Assembly (NCBI GenBank): GCA_034189125.1
Contig: JAXHVB010000142.1
Span: forward strand, 1 to 21,729
Direction: 5' to 3'
DNA from: UBA5862 sp002408105
GTDB lineage: Bacteria > Pseudomonadota > Gammaproteobacteria > Pseudomonadales > UBA5862
DNA length: 21,729 nt
In this document: positions 1 to 7,703 of the stretch, piece after piece
How the letters are laid out: each line of letters opens with the position of its first letter
How positions within the stretch are numbered: position 1 is the first letter of the stretch
The notes under the pieces: generated by a model
The model's input: only the letters and a program-made list of their open reading frames with translations
The model's database searches: none
What the model was told of the DNA's origin: nothing
Program-made: the position numbers and the translations under genes

Positions 1-171
1 AAAGGCTTGCGTGTAGGCCACATCGCCCTGGTTGGACCAGAGCCGATGGAATGTCGCCAGGCCCTTGGCAATGGCGGGGTGTTGTTTGTCCGCTACCACC
101 AGAACATCGGTCTCCAGATTGCAGTTGTCAAAGTCGCGGCGGGTACCTGTATCGATCAGTAAAGGCTGCCG
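1..171 (-). pseudogene. possible C-terminal fragment of a phospholipase D-like protein
   Basis: One minus-strand frame is open from the window edge and reads like real protein from about position 159 down: an acidic-aromatic start (DTGTRRDFDNC), then CNLETDVLVVAD, then a helix ending FHRLW and a YTQAF tail. The run N-x-E-x-x-V-L-V followed by a helix ending in L-W resembles the end of the second HKD repeat of phospholipase D-like proteins, but the HKD motif itself is not visible. Going upstream, the frame turns into arginine- and proline-rich sequence with no likely start, and neighbouring frames hit stops. I therefore read it as either a broken remnant or the end of a gene whose front part has decayed or been replaced. 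The frame runs off the left edge, so its true end is unknown. Family assignment is weak. Confidence 0.28.
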
Positions 172-227
172 TCTGCTGAGCCCTGGAAGGGGAGGGTGGC
201 GTCGATGTTTGGCCTCAGAATGGGTCA

Positions 228-401
228 ATGGGTGCGTGTATGACCGCCTCGGAGGAACCCAACACGACGACACTTAGGTTCATGAGCCAGAGAATCTTCG
301 ATCATGGAGCCAGCCGGCATGTGGCAAAAAACGTCTGCACCTTCACCAACCCCCGCACCGATTCCGAGGCGGACTACAAAGCACAGGTCGGCGTTCATTG
401 A
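228..401 (+). other. small open frame of unknown status, about 57 codons
   Basis: An open frame with in-frame ATG codons at 228, 240 and 282 ends at a TGA at 399-401. From the ATG at 282 it has mostly G or C in third positions. The stretch CTFTNPRTDSEADYKAQVGVH loosely recalls the start of small dimeric alpha-beta barrel proteins (TNP, then acidic residues, a tyrosine and a VH), but it stops where such domains would normally continue. A GGAGGA sequence at 251-256 is too far from the 282 ATG to be a convincing ribosome site. The opposite strand also has an open frame here of about 57 codons from its first ATG. It could be a truncated gene remnant or chance; I cannot assign a function. Confidence 0.15.
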
Positions 402-634
402 CACGTGCTGTGACGCCCTTTCCTGAGACCGACGGGTCGCGCGATCACTGATGGAGCGAATTGTCGGAACATGGCCGAATGGCTTTGCTTGAACGGACGT
501 TTTTACCGTTCACCAAAGGGAGGCGTTCTGGAGCCCTTTTTTGTGGGCCTTCTGCCGCAAGCACTGGCGATGGCGACCGCGGAATCGGGTACGCCGGCCG
601 GCCTGCCGCAAGGTGGCCCAAGGCTCCAGCGGGC
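402..634. other. intergenic stretch with two hairpins, no supported gene
   Basis: I see no supported gene between the small frame ending at 401 and the end of the chemotaxis gene. Two inverted repeats are visible: TGAACGG (490-496) with CCGTTCA (506-512), and AAAGGG with CCCTTT a few bases later, followed by a run of T at about 536-541. The second could be a weak terminator for plus-strand transcription, but its stem is only about six pairs with a long loop. Plus-strand open frames from 461 and 471 run on into the antisense of the chemotaxis gene and are not believable. Confidence 0.35.
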
Positions 635-2605
635 CTATCCCGCCACTTTGCCCACTGCGTCTACGGTTTTCCGCAACTCGTTGACGACCTGGCCGAGTTG
701 CTGGTTGTCGCAGGCGAGGTGCTCGCTGCGCGCACGAACGGCGCTCGAGTGGGCGTCCAGTGCATCCAGGTCTTGCACCATTTGGTCCACTGACACCACC
801 TGTGCGGTCGTTGCTGCAACGATTTGCTCGTTGAGAACTGACACCGACTGAATGGTTTTTTCTAGTGCTTCAATGGTTTCTGCCGCCGCGTCGACCTGTT
901 TGCGCGTGGCCTCGCTGTGTTCAGCTTGGCGCTGAGTGCGCTCGGCAGCAGTGCGCGTGGCGCAGCGCAAAGAGCCAATCAAAGTGTCGATCCTCTGAGT
1001 GGATTCTGCGGTCCGTTGCGCCAGCTGACGGACCTCGTCGGCAACCACAGCAAAGCCGCGGCCCGCTTCTCCTGCCCGTGCCGCTTCAATGGCGGCATTC
1101 AGAGCCAGCAGGTTGGTGCGCTCGGCAACGCTTTCGATGACCTCGATCACCTGGGTGATTTCCTGTGAGCACTGTTCCACATCCTGCACACTTGCAAAGG
1201 TTTTTTCCGCTTCTACTGCGGTGGTTTTCATTTGAACAGTCACGTCATGCATTGTGCAGCTGCCCAACTGAAATGCGGTGACACTTTGACCGATAAGGTG
1301 TTGTCCTTGTGCTGCGGCGTCCGCAATTTGCTTGGCGGTTGCACTGAGGGCGCATGCACGGTCCAGTGACCTTGCCGTTGCCTGGCGCTCCTCTCCGGTT
1401 GAAGTCTGGAGCACTGTGACCGTGTCCTCTAGGCTTGCAGACACTGACCCGATGGAGTGGGTTGATTCTCGGATGCTTGAAGTCAGGTCAACGAGAAACC
1501 TGCGCATGGCTTCGACCGAGTCGGCGAGTGCTTGAAGTTCGCTGTAGCGCGATCCACTGAGAGCGGGCGAAGAAATCTGGCCTTCGCCCAGACTGCGGAC
1601 TTGCAGCACCAAGCGGTGAAGGCCGCGCACGATGCTGACTTCAATTCCGATGACAAACAAAGCGACCGCGACGACCAGCAGTGCCAGCAGCACAACAAGT
1701 ACCAGGCCGCGCTCAAGCAGGCGGCTGTGTGCTTCGACGTAAGCGGAAGAAGCAGTACCCACCGCTTCGTCCAGGGTAGAGAGCAGCCGAAACAGCTGCT
1801 GTTGAGCGTCCTTCGGGGCTTGCAGCATGTCCTGGGTAGTGGTCATTTCTTTCGGATAGCGTCGAAGCAGGCTACCCAGTTCGTCCCGCAGAATTTCGCC
1901 CCGTTCCTCTGGCTCATCGTTGCCAAAGGTCAGGCCAATCGAGAGTTCCGGTGTGGCGGCGACCTCTGTATAGATCCCGAAAAGATCCAGGCGATCGAGG
2001 TGGTCGTAGTCGCCGGCAAGGGCGTCCAACCGAGCCAAGACCGCGGCGTGAAGTTCCGACTCCTGGTCTCGAGACCAACGTTCGCGTTGAAGCACCAGCT
2101 CGGTGAGTTTGCGCTGCATGCTGACGATTGAATTCAGGTATTGCTGTGAGAGCGCCGGATCAAGCGTACGTCCTTCCTGAGCGTACTGGCTGAGCAAGTT
2201 CAGATGATCCCCCATCTCGCGTTCGGCGTTCGCCAGCAACGCCGTTTCCTGGCCTGCCAGCTTTCCAGATGCACGCAATGGCCCTGATATGAGTTCGTTC
2301 AGTGCAAGGAGCGTGTCGGTCACTTGTGTCTTCAGCTCGCTGGCAGGCCAAGCGCTGCTGTCGTCAACAAGCTCTGCAATCAGGTTCTGCGCCGAATCGA
2401 GTTCAACCACATCTCCGGTACTGAGGTAGGTCCTGAGTCCGTTGCCCAGTTCTACTGTAATGCGGTATTGAAGTGACGCCGCGTCGCGGTTTTTTTCGAA
2501 TGCGCTGCGCAACTCGCCCAGCCCCCAATATCCAGCGCATGCAATCGAAAACGCTACGGCAATCAGCAAGCCCGAATTGATGCGGGTGGCGTGCAGAATT
2601 CTCAT
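635..2605 (-). CDS. methyl-accepting chemotaxis protein
   Basis: A 656-residue inner-membrane chemoreceptor. It senses a signal outside the inner membrane and controls CheA through a long cytoplasmic coiled coil. The first membrane segment is at about residues 10-29, a mostly helical periplasmic region runs from 30 to 298, the second membrane segment is at 299-322, and a HAMP-like region covers about 323-375. The hairpin tip is unmistakable: AERTNLLALNAAIEAARAGE then AGRGFAVVADEVRQLAQRTAEST (about 494-536), which is the CheA/CheW contact region of the family. I chose the ATG at 2605 because GGAG lies five bases upstream; an in-frame ATG-less extension to 2701 adds only non-membrane, low-quality sequence. 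The C terminus ends in VAG and lacks a CheR-binding pentapeptide of the NWETF type. Ligand is unknown, and there are no other chemotaxis genes in the window. Confidence 0.95.
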   Translation of the reverse strand: MRILHATRINSGLLIAVAFSIACAGYWGLGELRSAFEKNRDAASLQYRITVELGNGLRTYLSTGDVVELDSAQNLIAELVDDSSAWPASELKTQVTDTLLALNELISGPLRASGKLAGQETALLANAEREMGDHLNLLSQYAQEGRTLDPALSQQYLNSIVSMQRKLTELVLQRERWSRDQESELHAAVLARLDALAGDYDHLDRLDLFGIYTEVAATPELSIGLTFGNDEPEERGEILRDELGSLLRRYPKEMTTTQDMLQAPKDAQQQLFRLLSTLDEAVGTASSAYVEAHSRLLERGLVLVVLLALLVVAVALFVIGIEVSIVRGLHRLVLQVRSLGEGQISSPALSGSRYSELQALADSVEAMRRFLVDLTSSIRESTHSIGSVSASLEDTVTVLQTSTGEERQATARSLDRACALSATAKQIADAAAQGQHLIGQSVTAFQLGSCTMHDVTVQMKTTAVEAEKTFASVQDVEQCSQEITQVIEVIESVAERTNLLALNAAIEAARAGEAGRGFAVVADEVRQLAQRTAESTQRIDTLIGSLRCATRTAAERTQRQAEHSEATRKQVDAAAETIEALEKTIQSVSVLNEQIVAATTAQVVSVDQMVQDLDALDAHSSAVRARSEHLACDNQQLGQVVNELRKTVDAVGKVAG

Positions 2606-2803
2606 TGGTACTCCACGATCGGCAACCAAACAACGAGGTTCACCGGTCAAGTATTGGTCAGAGGTGTGGTGCCTGCCAGTCAATCCAGGGCTGTCATTCA
2701 ATGTTCATTGGTGACTCTCTCGGCGGGCAAGCTTGGCCTCCGTCGTTTCGGTTGACTCCCATTGGATTCCACCCTAACCTCCCGCCCCTCGCTTGCAGGT
2801 TCA
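2606..2803. other. intergenic region upstream of chemoreceptor and riboswitch
   Basis: About 200 bases separate the chemoreceptor start (minus) from the riboswitch (plus), so promoters for both should lie here. A GGAG ribosome site for the chemoreceptor sits at 2611-2614. I could not find a sigma-70 pair with good spacing for either direction and make no promoter call. Confidence 0.4.
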
Positions 2804-2982
2804 ATCGATCGGGTGCCCATGTGAGACGTGGGTGAAACGGGAAGCTGGTGAAAACCCAGCGCTGCCCCCGCAACGGTGATCGGCGAAAAAGCGACGACGC
2901 AACCCACTGCGGCCAGTCCGTGGGAAGGGGTCGTCGCAGGTCCACAAGGACCAGCCGTCAGCCCGGAGACCGGCCCATCGAT
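2804..2982 (+). ncRNA. cobalamin riboswitch
   Basis: This is an adenosyl/hydroxocobalamin-sensing leader RNA. Recognisable conserved blocks appear in the right order: GGTGCCC near 2812, a GGGTGAAACGGGAAGCTGGTG core near 2829-2850 (compare the family's GGGAA-GCCGGTG), GCTGCCCCCGCAACGGTGA at 2861-2879, and the B12 box at 2957-2975 (GTCAGCCCGGAGACCGGCC). The closing P1 helix can be formed by ATCGAT at 2804-2809 plus GGG with CCC plus ATCGAT at 2977-2982. It lies directly ahead of a BtuB-type receptor and an adenosyltransferase, the classic targets. High cobalamin is known to switch such operons off; that direction is taken from the family, not from this sequence. Confidence 0.95.
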
Positions 2983-3074
2983 CCTGCCATCGGCGCTGCG
3001 GAGGGCAGCGGACGTGGTCGCTCGTGCGTCGTTGGCGCGCCGCCCCATTTTCTCCTTCGCTGCGTGGAAATCCT

Positions 3075-3106
3075 GGGCCTCGCTTTGGCCCTCCATGTTC
3101 GGGGAG
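3075..3106 (+). promoter_or_regulatory. possible expression platform: hairpin hiding the ribosome site
   Basis: Between the riboswitch and the receptor start, CTCC (3091-3094) can pair with GGAG (3103-3106), which is the ribosome-binding site of the ATG at 3111. A second small hairpin, GGGCC (3075-3079) with GGCCC (3087-3091), competes for base 3091. No T-rich terminator is present between 2983 and 3110. This suggests control of translation initiation rather than of termination. It is inference from pairing alone, and the stems are short. Confidence 0.35.
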
Positions 3107-3110
3107 AGAC

Positions 3111-5105
3111 ATGTCTTGTAATCTGTGTTGGGCCCATACTCTGCGTGCGTGCTTTGCGATTGCCATCGTGAGCGCTGTTCAGGCAGCCCCCTCGGCTGCG
3201 TCGGAACCACTGCCGGTATCCGATACCTTGGTGGTGACTGCCACACGCTCACCGCAACATCCCATTGATGTGCCGATGGGCATTGAGGTGATCGATCGGT
3301 CAGAGATCGACCGCAGCGGTGCAACACAGGTGGTCGAGTTGCTGGACGGCGTCGCCGGGGTTCAAGTCTACGACCTGTACGGTGATGGGCGCAGTGCCAC
3401 CATTGCCACCCGTGGCTTCGGGAGCACCGGATCGATGAACACATTGCTCCTCATCGATGGGCGTCGAGTGAACAACTCGCTGGACATTGGATCTCCCACC
3501 CTGGCAGGCGTATCGGTGGAAGAAATCGAACGGATCGAGATCCTGCCCGCCAGTGCTGGAGGTCTGTACGGCGAAGGTGCCGTGGGCGGCGTAATCAACA
3601 TCATCACCCGCCCGGTGGGGGATGCCGGGGTCTTTATCGAGGCGACGGGCGGAAGCCGTTCGTTCGAGCGCTATACAGCCAGCCTATCAACCGGGATGCA
3701 GGCAGGCTCCGGGTTTCGGGTGTTTACCGAACAGCGCCGCGGCGACGGATACCGCGACCACAGTGCCATGGAGCGCAGTTTGGCCAAAGTGACCGCCGGG
3801 CGGGAATGGTCCGGAGCGAGAGGGTTTGCCACATTCTCACTGCTTGAAGAGTACAGTCAGCTGGCAGGGGCACTGTTCGCCGAAGAGGTCGCGCAGGACC
3901 GCAAATCCGCCCGCAACCACACCGACTTTCTTGATGCCAAACGGGAGTTGGTTCGGCTTGTGTCAGAGTTCGATTTGCCACTCAACTGGAGCCTGAACTC
4001 TGAGCTCTCCTGGCGTAGAGACCGCGTAGACGGTGCCATCGAGTTTGGGGGTATGCCCTCGCTGACCGATCAGTTTCGTGAGCAGGTGCTGTTCACGCCC
4101 CGGCTGGTGGGTCAGAGTCCCTCCGTCCATGGCCCAACCCTCTGGACGTTTGGCGTGGACCTGGAGTCGGGTGAGTACGCGTTTAGCTCCGTTTTGGGCA
4201 CGCAGGTGGCAGAGCAGGACCACGCCGGCCTGTATGCTCAGGTGATTCATCCTCTGGCGCGCGCCTGGACCTTGACCCTGTCGACACGCGCCGGCACTCA
4301 GGACCTGTGGCTGCAGGATGGCTTTACGTTCCCCTCTGGTGAGCGACAGACAGATACACTCTGGGGTGGAGGGGCAGCGCTTGCGTATCAGGTCTTGCCG
4401 ACAACCATTTGGTACTTGCGCCTGGATCGCAACCACCGCTTTGCACGGGTGGACGAGCACAGTGGTCAACCCTTCAACCCGCTCGGTGTCTATCGACCTT
4501 TGGACGCCCAACAGGGCCTGAGTTGGGAGACGGGCATCGATTGGGCGGCAGGTCCACAGGTAGCCCACCTGGACCTGTACCTGCTGGATCTGACCGATGA
4601 GATCGCCTATGACTCGACGCAGTTCGCCAACCTCAACCTCGATGCGACGCAGCGCGTTGGCTTGAACGCGCGGTGGGACTGGCGACACAACCGTGCACTG
4701 CAACTGGGGCTGCGCTACAGCCACTTACACGCGCGGTTCGAAACTGGGCCCCACGATGGCAACCGCATTCCGCTGACCCCGCGCCACCAGGCGGCGGCCG
4801 TGGTGAGCGGTGCAGTGTGGTCGTTCGACTACTTTGCCGAATGGCGTTGGTACGACGAGCAGCGGGTGTCTGCAGATTTCGCCAATCAGTTCCCGGCGCT
4901 GGATGGATACCAGACACTCAACCTGACCCTTGGGTGGGCGGCCGGCGATTGGGCCGTCAAAGCGCGGGTCATCAACGCGCTGGACGAGCACTACAGCGGG
5001 TTTGCAGCCGTTGCATACAATCCCGCCACATTCAGCAACGACGTGGGCTATTATCCCGCACCAGAGCGGACCTATGAGGTCCGCCTCCAATGGCGGATGC
5101 GCTAG
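3111..5105 (+). CDS. btuB: TonB-dependent vitamin B12 receptor, BtuB-like
   Basis: A 664-residue outer-membrane receptor expected to import cobalamins using TonB energy. The precursor begins with a signal peptide (hydrophobic core about residues 12-24, ending in an Ala-rich region). A TonB box with the BtuB-like wording DTLVVTATR follows at about 38-46. The plug domain spans about 48-168 with RGFG, LLLIDGRRVN, VEEIERIEILP, and GEGAVGGVINIITR. The rest is beta-barrel, rich in alternating aromatic strands and ending EVRLQWRMR. The ATG at 3111 was chosen because it has GGGGAGAG just upstream and begins the signal peptide; the frame is open to 3024 but that part is non-hydrophobic and overlaps the leader. 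Control by the riboswitch upstream supports a corrinoid substrate, though related receptors carry siderophores. The adenosyltransferase starts 45 bases downstream. No BtuCDF genes are in the window. Confidence 0.9.
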   Translation: MSCNLCWAHTLRACFAIAIVSAVQAAPSAASEPLPVSDTLVVTATRSPQHPIDVPMGIEVIDRSEIDRSGATQVVELLDGVAGVQVYDLYGDGRSATIATRGFGSTGSMNTLLLIDGRRVNNSLDIGSPTLAGVSVEEIERIEILPASAGGLYGEGAVGGVINIITRPVGDAGVFIEATGGSRSFERYTASLSTGMQAGSGFRVFTEQRRGDGYRDHSAMERSLAKVTAGREWSGARGFATFSLLEEYSQLAGALFAEEVAQDRKSARNHTDFLDAKRELVRLVSEFDLPLNWSLNSELSWRRDRVDGAIEFGGMPSLTDQFREQVLFTPRLVGQSPSVHGPTLWTFGVDLESGEYAFSSVLGTQVAEQDHAGLYAQVIHPLARAWTLTLSTRAGTQDLWLQDGFTFPSGERQTDTLWGGGAALAYQVLPTTIWYLRLDRNHRFARVDEHSGQPFNPLGVYRPLDAQQGLSWETGIDWAAGPQVAHLDLYLLDLTDEIAYDSTQFANLNLDATQRVGLNARWDWRHNRALQLGLRYSHLHARFETGPHDGNRIPLTPRHQAAAVVSGAVWSFDYFAEWRWYDEQRVSADFANQFPALDGYQTLNLTLGWAAGDWAVKARVINALDEHYSGFAAVAYNPATFSNDVGYYPAPERTYEVRLQWRMR

Positions 5106-5150
5106 CGGCAACTGCCAACCAGCACACAGGGGACACCCACTGGAGGGCAC

Positions 5151-5711
5151 ATGGGCAACCGGCTGACATCCATTACGACCCGCGGCGGTGACAAGGGAGA
5201 AACCGGTCTCGCAGGAGGCCGGCGCCTGGCCAAGGACGACCCGCGAATCGAGACCATCGGCACCGTGGACGAGCTAAATTGCTGGGTTGGCTTGTTGCGC
5301 TGCCACTTGGAGCCAGCCGACATTCTGAATCACTTGCTGGAGGAGGTGCAGCAGCAGCTTTTCGAGCTTGGCGGTGAACTGGCCAGTGAAGGCGATCCAC
5401 GGGTGTCCGAGCCCATGGTCGCCATGCTTGAAGCGGCCCTCGAAGAGTTGAATGCACCCTTGCCACCGCTGCGCAACTTCGTCCTGCCCGCCGGCACCCA
5501 AGGATCCGCGACGGCCCACCTGGCGCGCGCCGTATGCCGGCGAGCAGAGCGCAGATTGGTGAGTCTCGGGCGAGCCGAGCCGGTCAATGTCCAGAGCCAG
5601 GTCTACCTCAACCGCCTCTCCGATCTGCTGTTTGTGATCGCCCGCGTTGTGGCCAGGCAGGCGTCTGAGCGCGAGGTCCAGTGGGGGGTCGACCGGGAGC
5701 AAGATGGGTAG
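5151..5711 (+). CDS. cob(I)alamin adenosyltransferase, PduO type
   Basis: A 186-residue cytoplasmic enzyme that moves the 5'-deoxyadenosyl group from ATP to cob(I)alamin, giving coenzyme B12. Family signatures are clear: TTRGGDKGETGL near residues 9-20 (ATP site), GTVDELNCWVG at 37-47, a VLPAGTQGSATAHLAR segment at 111-126 followed by CRRAER at 129-134, and YLNRLSDLLF at 152-161. Length matches the PduO/MMAB-type family. GGAGGG lies seven to eight bases before the ATG. The gene is 45 bases behind the BtuB-like receptor with no terminator between, so both are probably transcribed behind the same riboswitch: import then activation of the vitamin. It is distinct from the CobA/BtuR family, which lacks these motifs. 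Confidence 0.94.
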   Translation: MGNRLTSITTRGGDKGETGLAGGRRLAKDDPRIETIGTVDELNCWVGLLRCHLEPADILNHLLEEVQQQLFELGGELASEGDPRVSEPMVAMLEAALEELNAPLPPLRNFVLPAGTQGSATAHLARAVCRRAERRLVSLGRAEPVNVQSQVYLNRLSDLLFVIARVVARQASEREVQWGVDREQDG

Positions 5712-5727
5712 GGCGATGTCTGCTCAT

Positions 5728-5755
5728 TCAAAGAGTGGGCCCTGGCCGGTAGAAT
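5728..5755 (+). promoter_or_regulatory. likely serA promoter
   Basis: A good -10 element, TAGAAT (5750-5755), is preceded at 16 bases by TTCAAA (5728-5733), a four-of-six match to the -35 consensus. Transcription would start about 5762, leaving a leader of roughly 50 bases before the serA start. The 102-base gap after the adenosyltransferase also supports a separate promoter. Confidence 0.45.
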
Positions 5756-5813
5756 GGGTAGCTTTGTTACGAAGCCTTGCGGCCATCGCCTGGGGCTGTG
5801 CTGGAGGCTGTGG

Positions 5814-6986
5814 ATGTACAGGATTCAGAAATTCAATCAAATCTCCGTCAAGGGTCTGGAGCGGTTTGAGCGCGATCGCTACGAAATCGCCACAGACATC
5901 GCCCAGCCGGACGCGATCTTGCTGCGCAGCCACCGGCTGTCTCCCGAGGAGATTCCGGACTCAGTGTTGGCGGTGGCGCGGGCAGGGGCGGGTGTCAACA
6001 ACGTACCCGTGGATGTGTTGAGCGAGCGCGGAATCCCTGTATTCAATACCCCAGGGGCCAACGCCAATGCTGTGAAAGAGCTGGTTCTTTGCGCCTTGTT
6101 GTTGTCATCGAGGGGCATCGTCCCTGGTATTGCGTATGTCGATGGCCTGCGCGGGGTGCGGGATACAGCGGCTTTGGGTGCCACCCTCGAGGCCGAGAAG
6201 AAGCGCTTTCGTGGCCACGAGTTGTTGGGCAAAACCCTGGGTGTGGTCGGGCTTGGTGCCATTGGGTCGCGGGTTACCGAAGCGGCCATTCAACTCGGCA
6301 TGCGGGTTCTTGGGTATGATCCTGCGTTGTCGGTGGAGGCCGCCTGGCGGGTGCCCAACCAGGTTGAAAAGATGGAAAACCTGCAGTCTTTGCTCGCCAA
6401 GTCCGACTTCGTATCGCTGCATGTGCCGCTGCTTGAGGCGACCCGAAACCTGATCAATGAAGACACCCTGGCGTACACCCGCAAAGGGGCGGTGCTGTTG
6501 AATTTTGCCCGGGAAGGCATCGTGGACACTGCCGCTGTCGCTCAGTTCCTCGACTCGGGGTACCTGCGCCAGTATGTCACGGACTTTCCGGAGCCGAACC
6601 TCGTCGGACATCCAGGCGCGCTGTTGATGCCCCACATCGGCGCCAGCACCGCCGAAGCCGAGGAGAACTGCGCAGTCATGGCCGCCGACCAGCTCATCGA
6701 TTTCCTTGAGAACGGCAACGTGCGCAATTCGGTGAACTTCCCGACTTTGGTGCTGGAACGCACTGCGGGGTGCCGCCTCGCAGTGTCCAACCGCAACGTG
6801 CCCAAGGTTTTGGGCCAGGTGCTGTCCGTCCTTGCCGACCGCAACATCAACGTGCTGGATATGCTCAACAAGAGCCGTGGCGATTTGGCCTACAATCTGA
6901 TCGACGTGGAGTGCGAACGGCGCGATGGCCTGCGCGATGCAATTCTTGCAGTGGACGGTGTCATTGGTGTGCGCTTCGTCGACTGA
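5814..6986 (+). CDS. serA: D-3-phosphoglycerate dehydrogenase with ACT domain
   Basis: A 390-residue cytoplasmic enzyme that oxidises 3-phosphoglycerate to 3-phosphohydroxypyruvate with NAD+, the first step of serine synthesis. The Rossmann motif is VVGLGAIGSRV (glycines at 146-151) with the acidic residue GYD at 169. The active-site arginine lies in NFAREGIVD (R233) and the histidine in MPHIGAST (H274). A C-terminal ACT domain (about 320-390, with NVPKVLGQVLSVLADRNINV) is where serine would be expected to bind for feedback inhibition. The length is that of the short SerA class with no intervening ASB domain. I chose the ATG at 5814 because GGAGG lies six bases upstream at 5803-5807; the longer frame from 5754 begins inside the promoter. 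No serC or serB is adjacent. It converges on the RES toxin gene. Confidence 0.95.
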   Translation: MYRIQKFNQISVKGLERFERDRYEIATDIAQPDAILLRSHRLSPEEIPDSVLAVARAGAGVNNVPVDVLSERGIPVFNTPGANANAVKELVLCALLLSSRGIVPGIAYVDGLRGVRDTAALGATLEAEKKRFRGHELLGKTLGVVGLGAIGSRVTEAAIQLGMRVLGYDPALSVEAAWRVPNQVEKMENLQSLLAKSDFVSLHVPLLEATRNLINEDTLAYTRKGAVLLNFAREGIVDTAAVAQFLDSGYLRQYVTDFPEPNLVGHPGALLMPHIGASTAEAEENCAVMAADQLIDFLENGNVRNSVNFPTLVLERTAGCRLAVSNRNVPKVLGQVLSVLADRNINVLDMLNKSRGDLAYNLIDVECERRDGLRDAILAVDGVIGVRFVD

Positions 6987-7007
6987 CAAAGCAGGCGGTT
7001 TCTGTAT

Positions 7008-7703
7008 CTAGGTGCGCACCCGCACCGCCTTCTTTTGATAGACATCGGTGATCGCCTGGCCATCCCAGCAATACGTGAAGTGGGCGCTCTGCCGAGCGGG
7101 CCCCAGCAGTTTGGGGCGCATCACCGCCGCGCACCAACCACCCCTGCGCCGCACCGAAGGGTACCTTAGGCCATTTTCGTTGTGCTGTCGCAGCGCTTTT
7201 CCAAAGGCTTGGCTTGCGGTGTAGCTGTGTGGCGCCAGCAGCTCTGGGGCATGTTCCGGTGCAGTGGCCAGGTCGCGCAGCTCGCCGTTTAGGTCGGCTG
7301 TATACAGGCGCACGTCAACCTCAATGGGCGGTTGCTGGCTTTGCGCCAGAAACCGCCCATAGTGGTACTGGGTTTCGCGAATGGCAGTGTCGCGGTCCTC
7401 GGCGCAGTAGTACAGCCCGAATGTGCCGTCGCTGAATCGGCTGCCTTCTGGGTTGGGGTGCGTGAATGCAGCCATGATTGGTGTGCTGCCGGGCCCACTG
7501 ATGCGGTCCCCCGGTGCCACCAGCTGGATGTCGCCGAGTTCATCGCGTATTCGCTCGTTGGTCATGCTTTCTATGGCCAGCACCACTTCCAGGTCTGCGG
7601 GGTCAGCCACCCGGTCGAACAGTCCGACCGGAGGAAAGCGGCTGGCGACGATGCGGTGGCTGGGGGTCCACTGCACCGCAATGCGGGGCCAGTTCAAGAC
7701 CAC
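7008..7703 (-). CDS. RES-domain toxin (NAD+-degrading family)
   Basis: A 231-residue protein of the RES family, whose studied members (Res, MbcT, ParT) attack NAD+ or ADP-ribosylate targets and stop growth. Visible landmarks are an early arginine in HRIVASRF (about residue 17), GSRFSDGTFGLYYCAED (about 87-103), the glutamate in TAIRET (E110), and the late GLRYPSVR motif with its serine at about 183. R, E and S name the family. The start is not certain. I prefer the GTG at 7703, which overlaps the antitoxin gene's last ten bases and has GGGG just upstream. A TTG at 7697 is the alternative; the open frame to 7826 runs against the antitoxin coding sequence and is rejected. It lies downstream of, and overlaps, its partner, as is usual for this pair. 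Confidence 0.88.
   Translation of the reverse strand: MVLNWPRIAVQWTPSHRIVASRFPPVGLFDRVADPADLEVVLAIESMTNERIRDELGDIQLVAPGDRISGPGSTPIMAAFTHPNPEGSRFSDGTFGLYYCAEDRDTAIRETQYHYGRFLAQSQQPPIEVDVRLYTADLNGELRDLATAPEHAPELLAPHSYTASQAFGKALRQHNENGLRYPSVRRRGGWCAAVMRPKLLGPARQSAHFTYCWDGQAITDVYQKKAVRVRT
7011..7037 (+). terminator. terminator after serA, inside the end of the RES gene
   Basis: GGTGCG (7011-7016), loop CACC, CGCACC (7021-7026) form a perfect six-pair hairpin followed by GCCTTCTTTTG, a rho-independent shape for plus-strand transcription from serA. The hairpin overlaps the last codons of the convergent RES toxin gene. A competing, longer-range stem is also perfect: AGGCGGT (6993-6999) with ACCGCCT (7024-7030). 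Confidence 0.6.

Noticed and set aside
461..851. Plus-strand open frames starting at 461 and 471
   Set aside because: They run into the antisense of the chemoreceptor gene and lack domain character and ribosome sites.
2616..2623. FliA-like -10 (GCCGATCG on the minus strand) for the chemoreceptor
   Set aside because: A start there would leave the GGAG ribosome site outside or at the very edge of the transcript, and the -35 matches poorly.
2606..2701. Longer start for the chemoreceptor
   Set aside because: The ATG at 2605 has GGAG at the right distance and starts just before the first membrane segment; the extension adds a polar, unlikely N terminus.
2698..3444. Minus-strand frame of 248 codons over the riboswitch and receptor start
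   Set aside because: It is antisense to the riboswitch and BtuB coding sequence, with arginine/proline-rich low-complexity translation.
3963..4724. Minus-strand frame of 253 codons inside the BtuB-like gene
   Set aside because: It is a shadow of the receptor's codon pattern, with no recognisable domain.
6105..6989. Minus-strand frame of 294 codons over serA
   Set aside because: Antisense to a fully conserved enzyme gene and His/Gln-rich, the usual look of a shadow frame.
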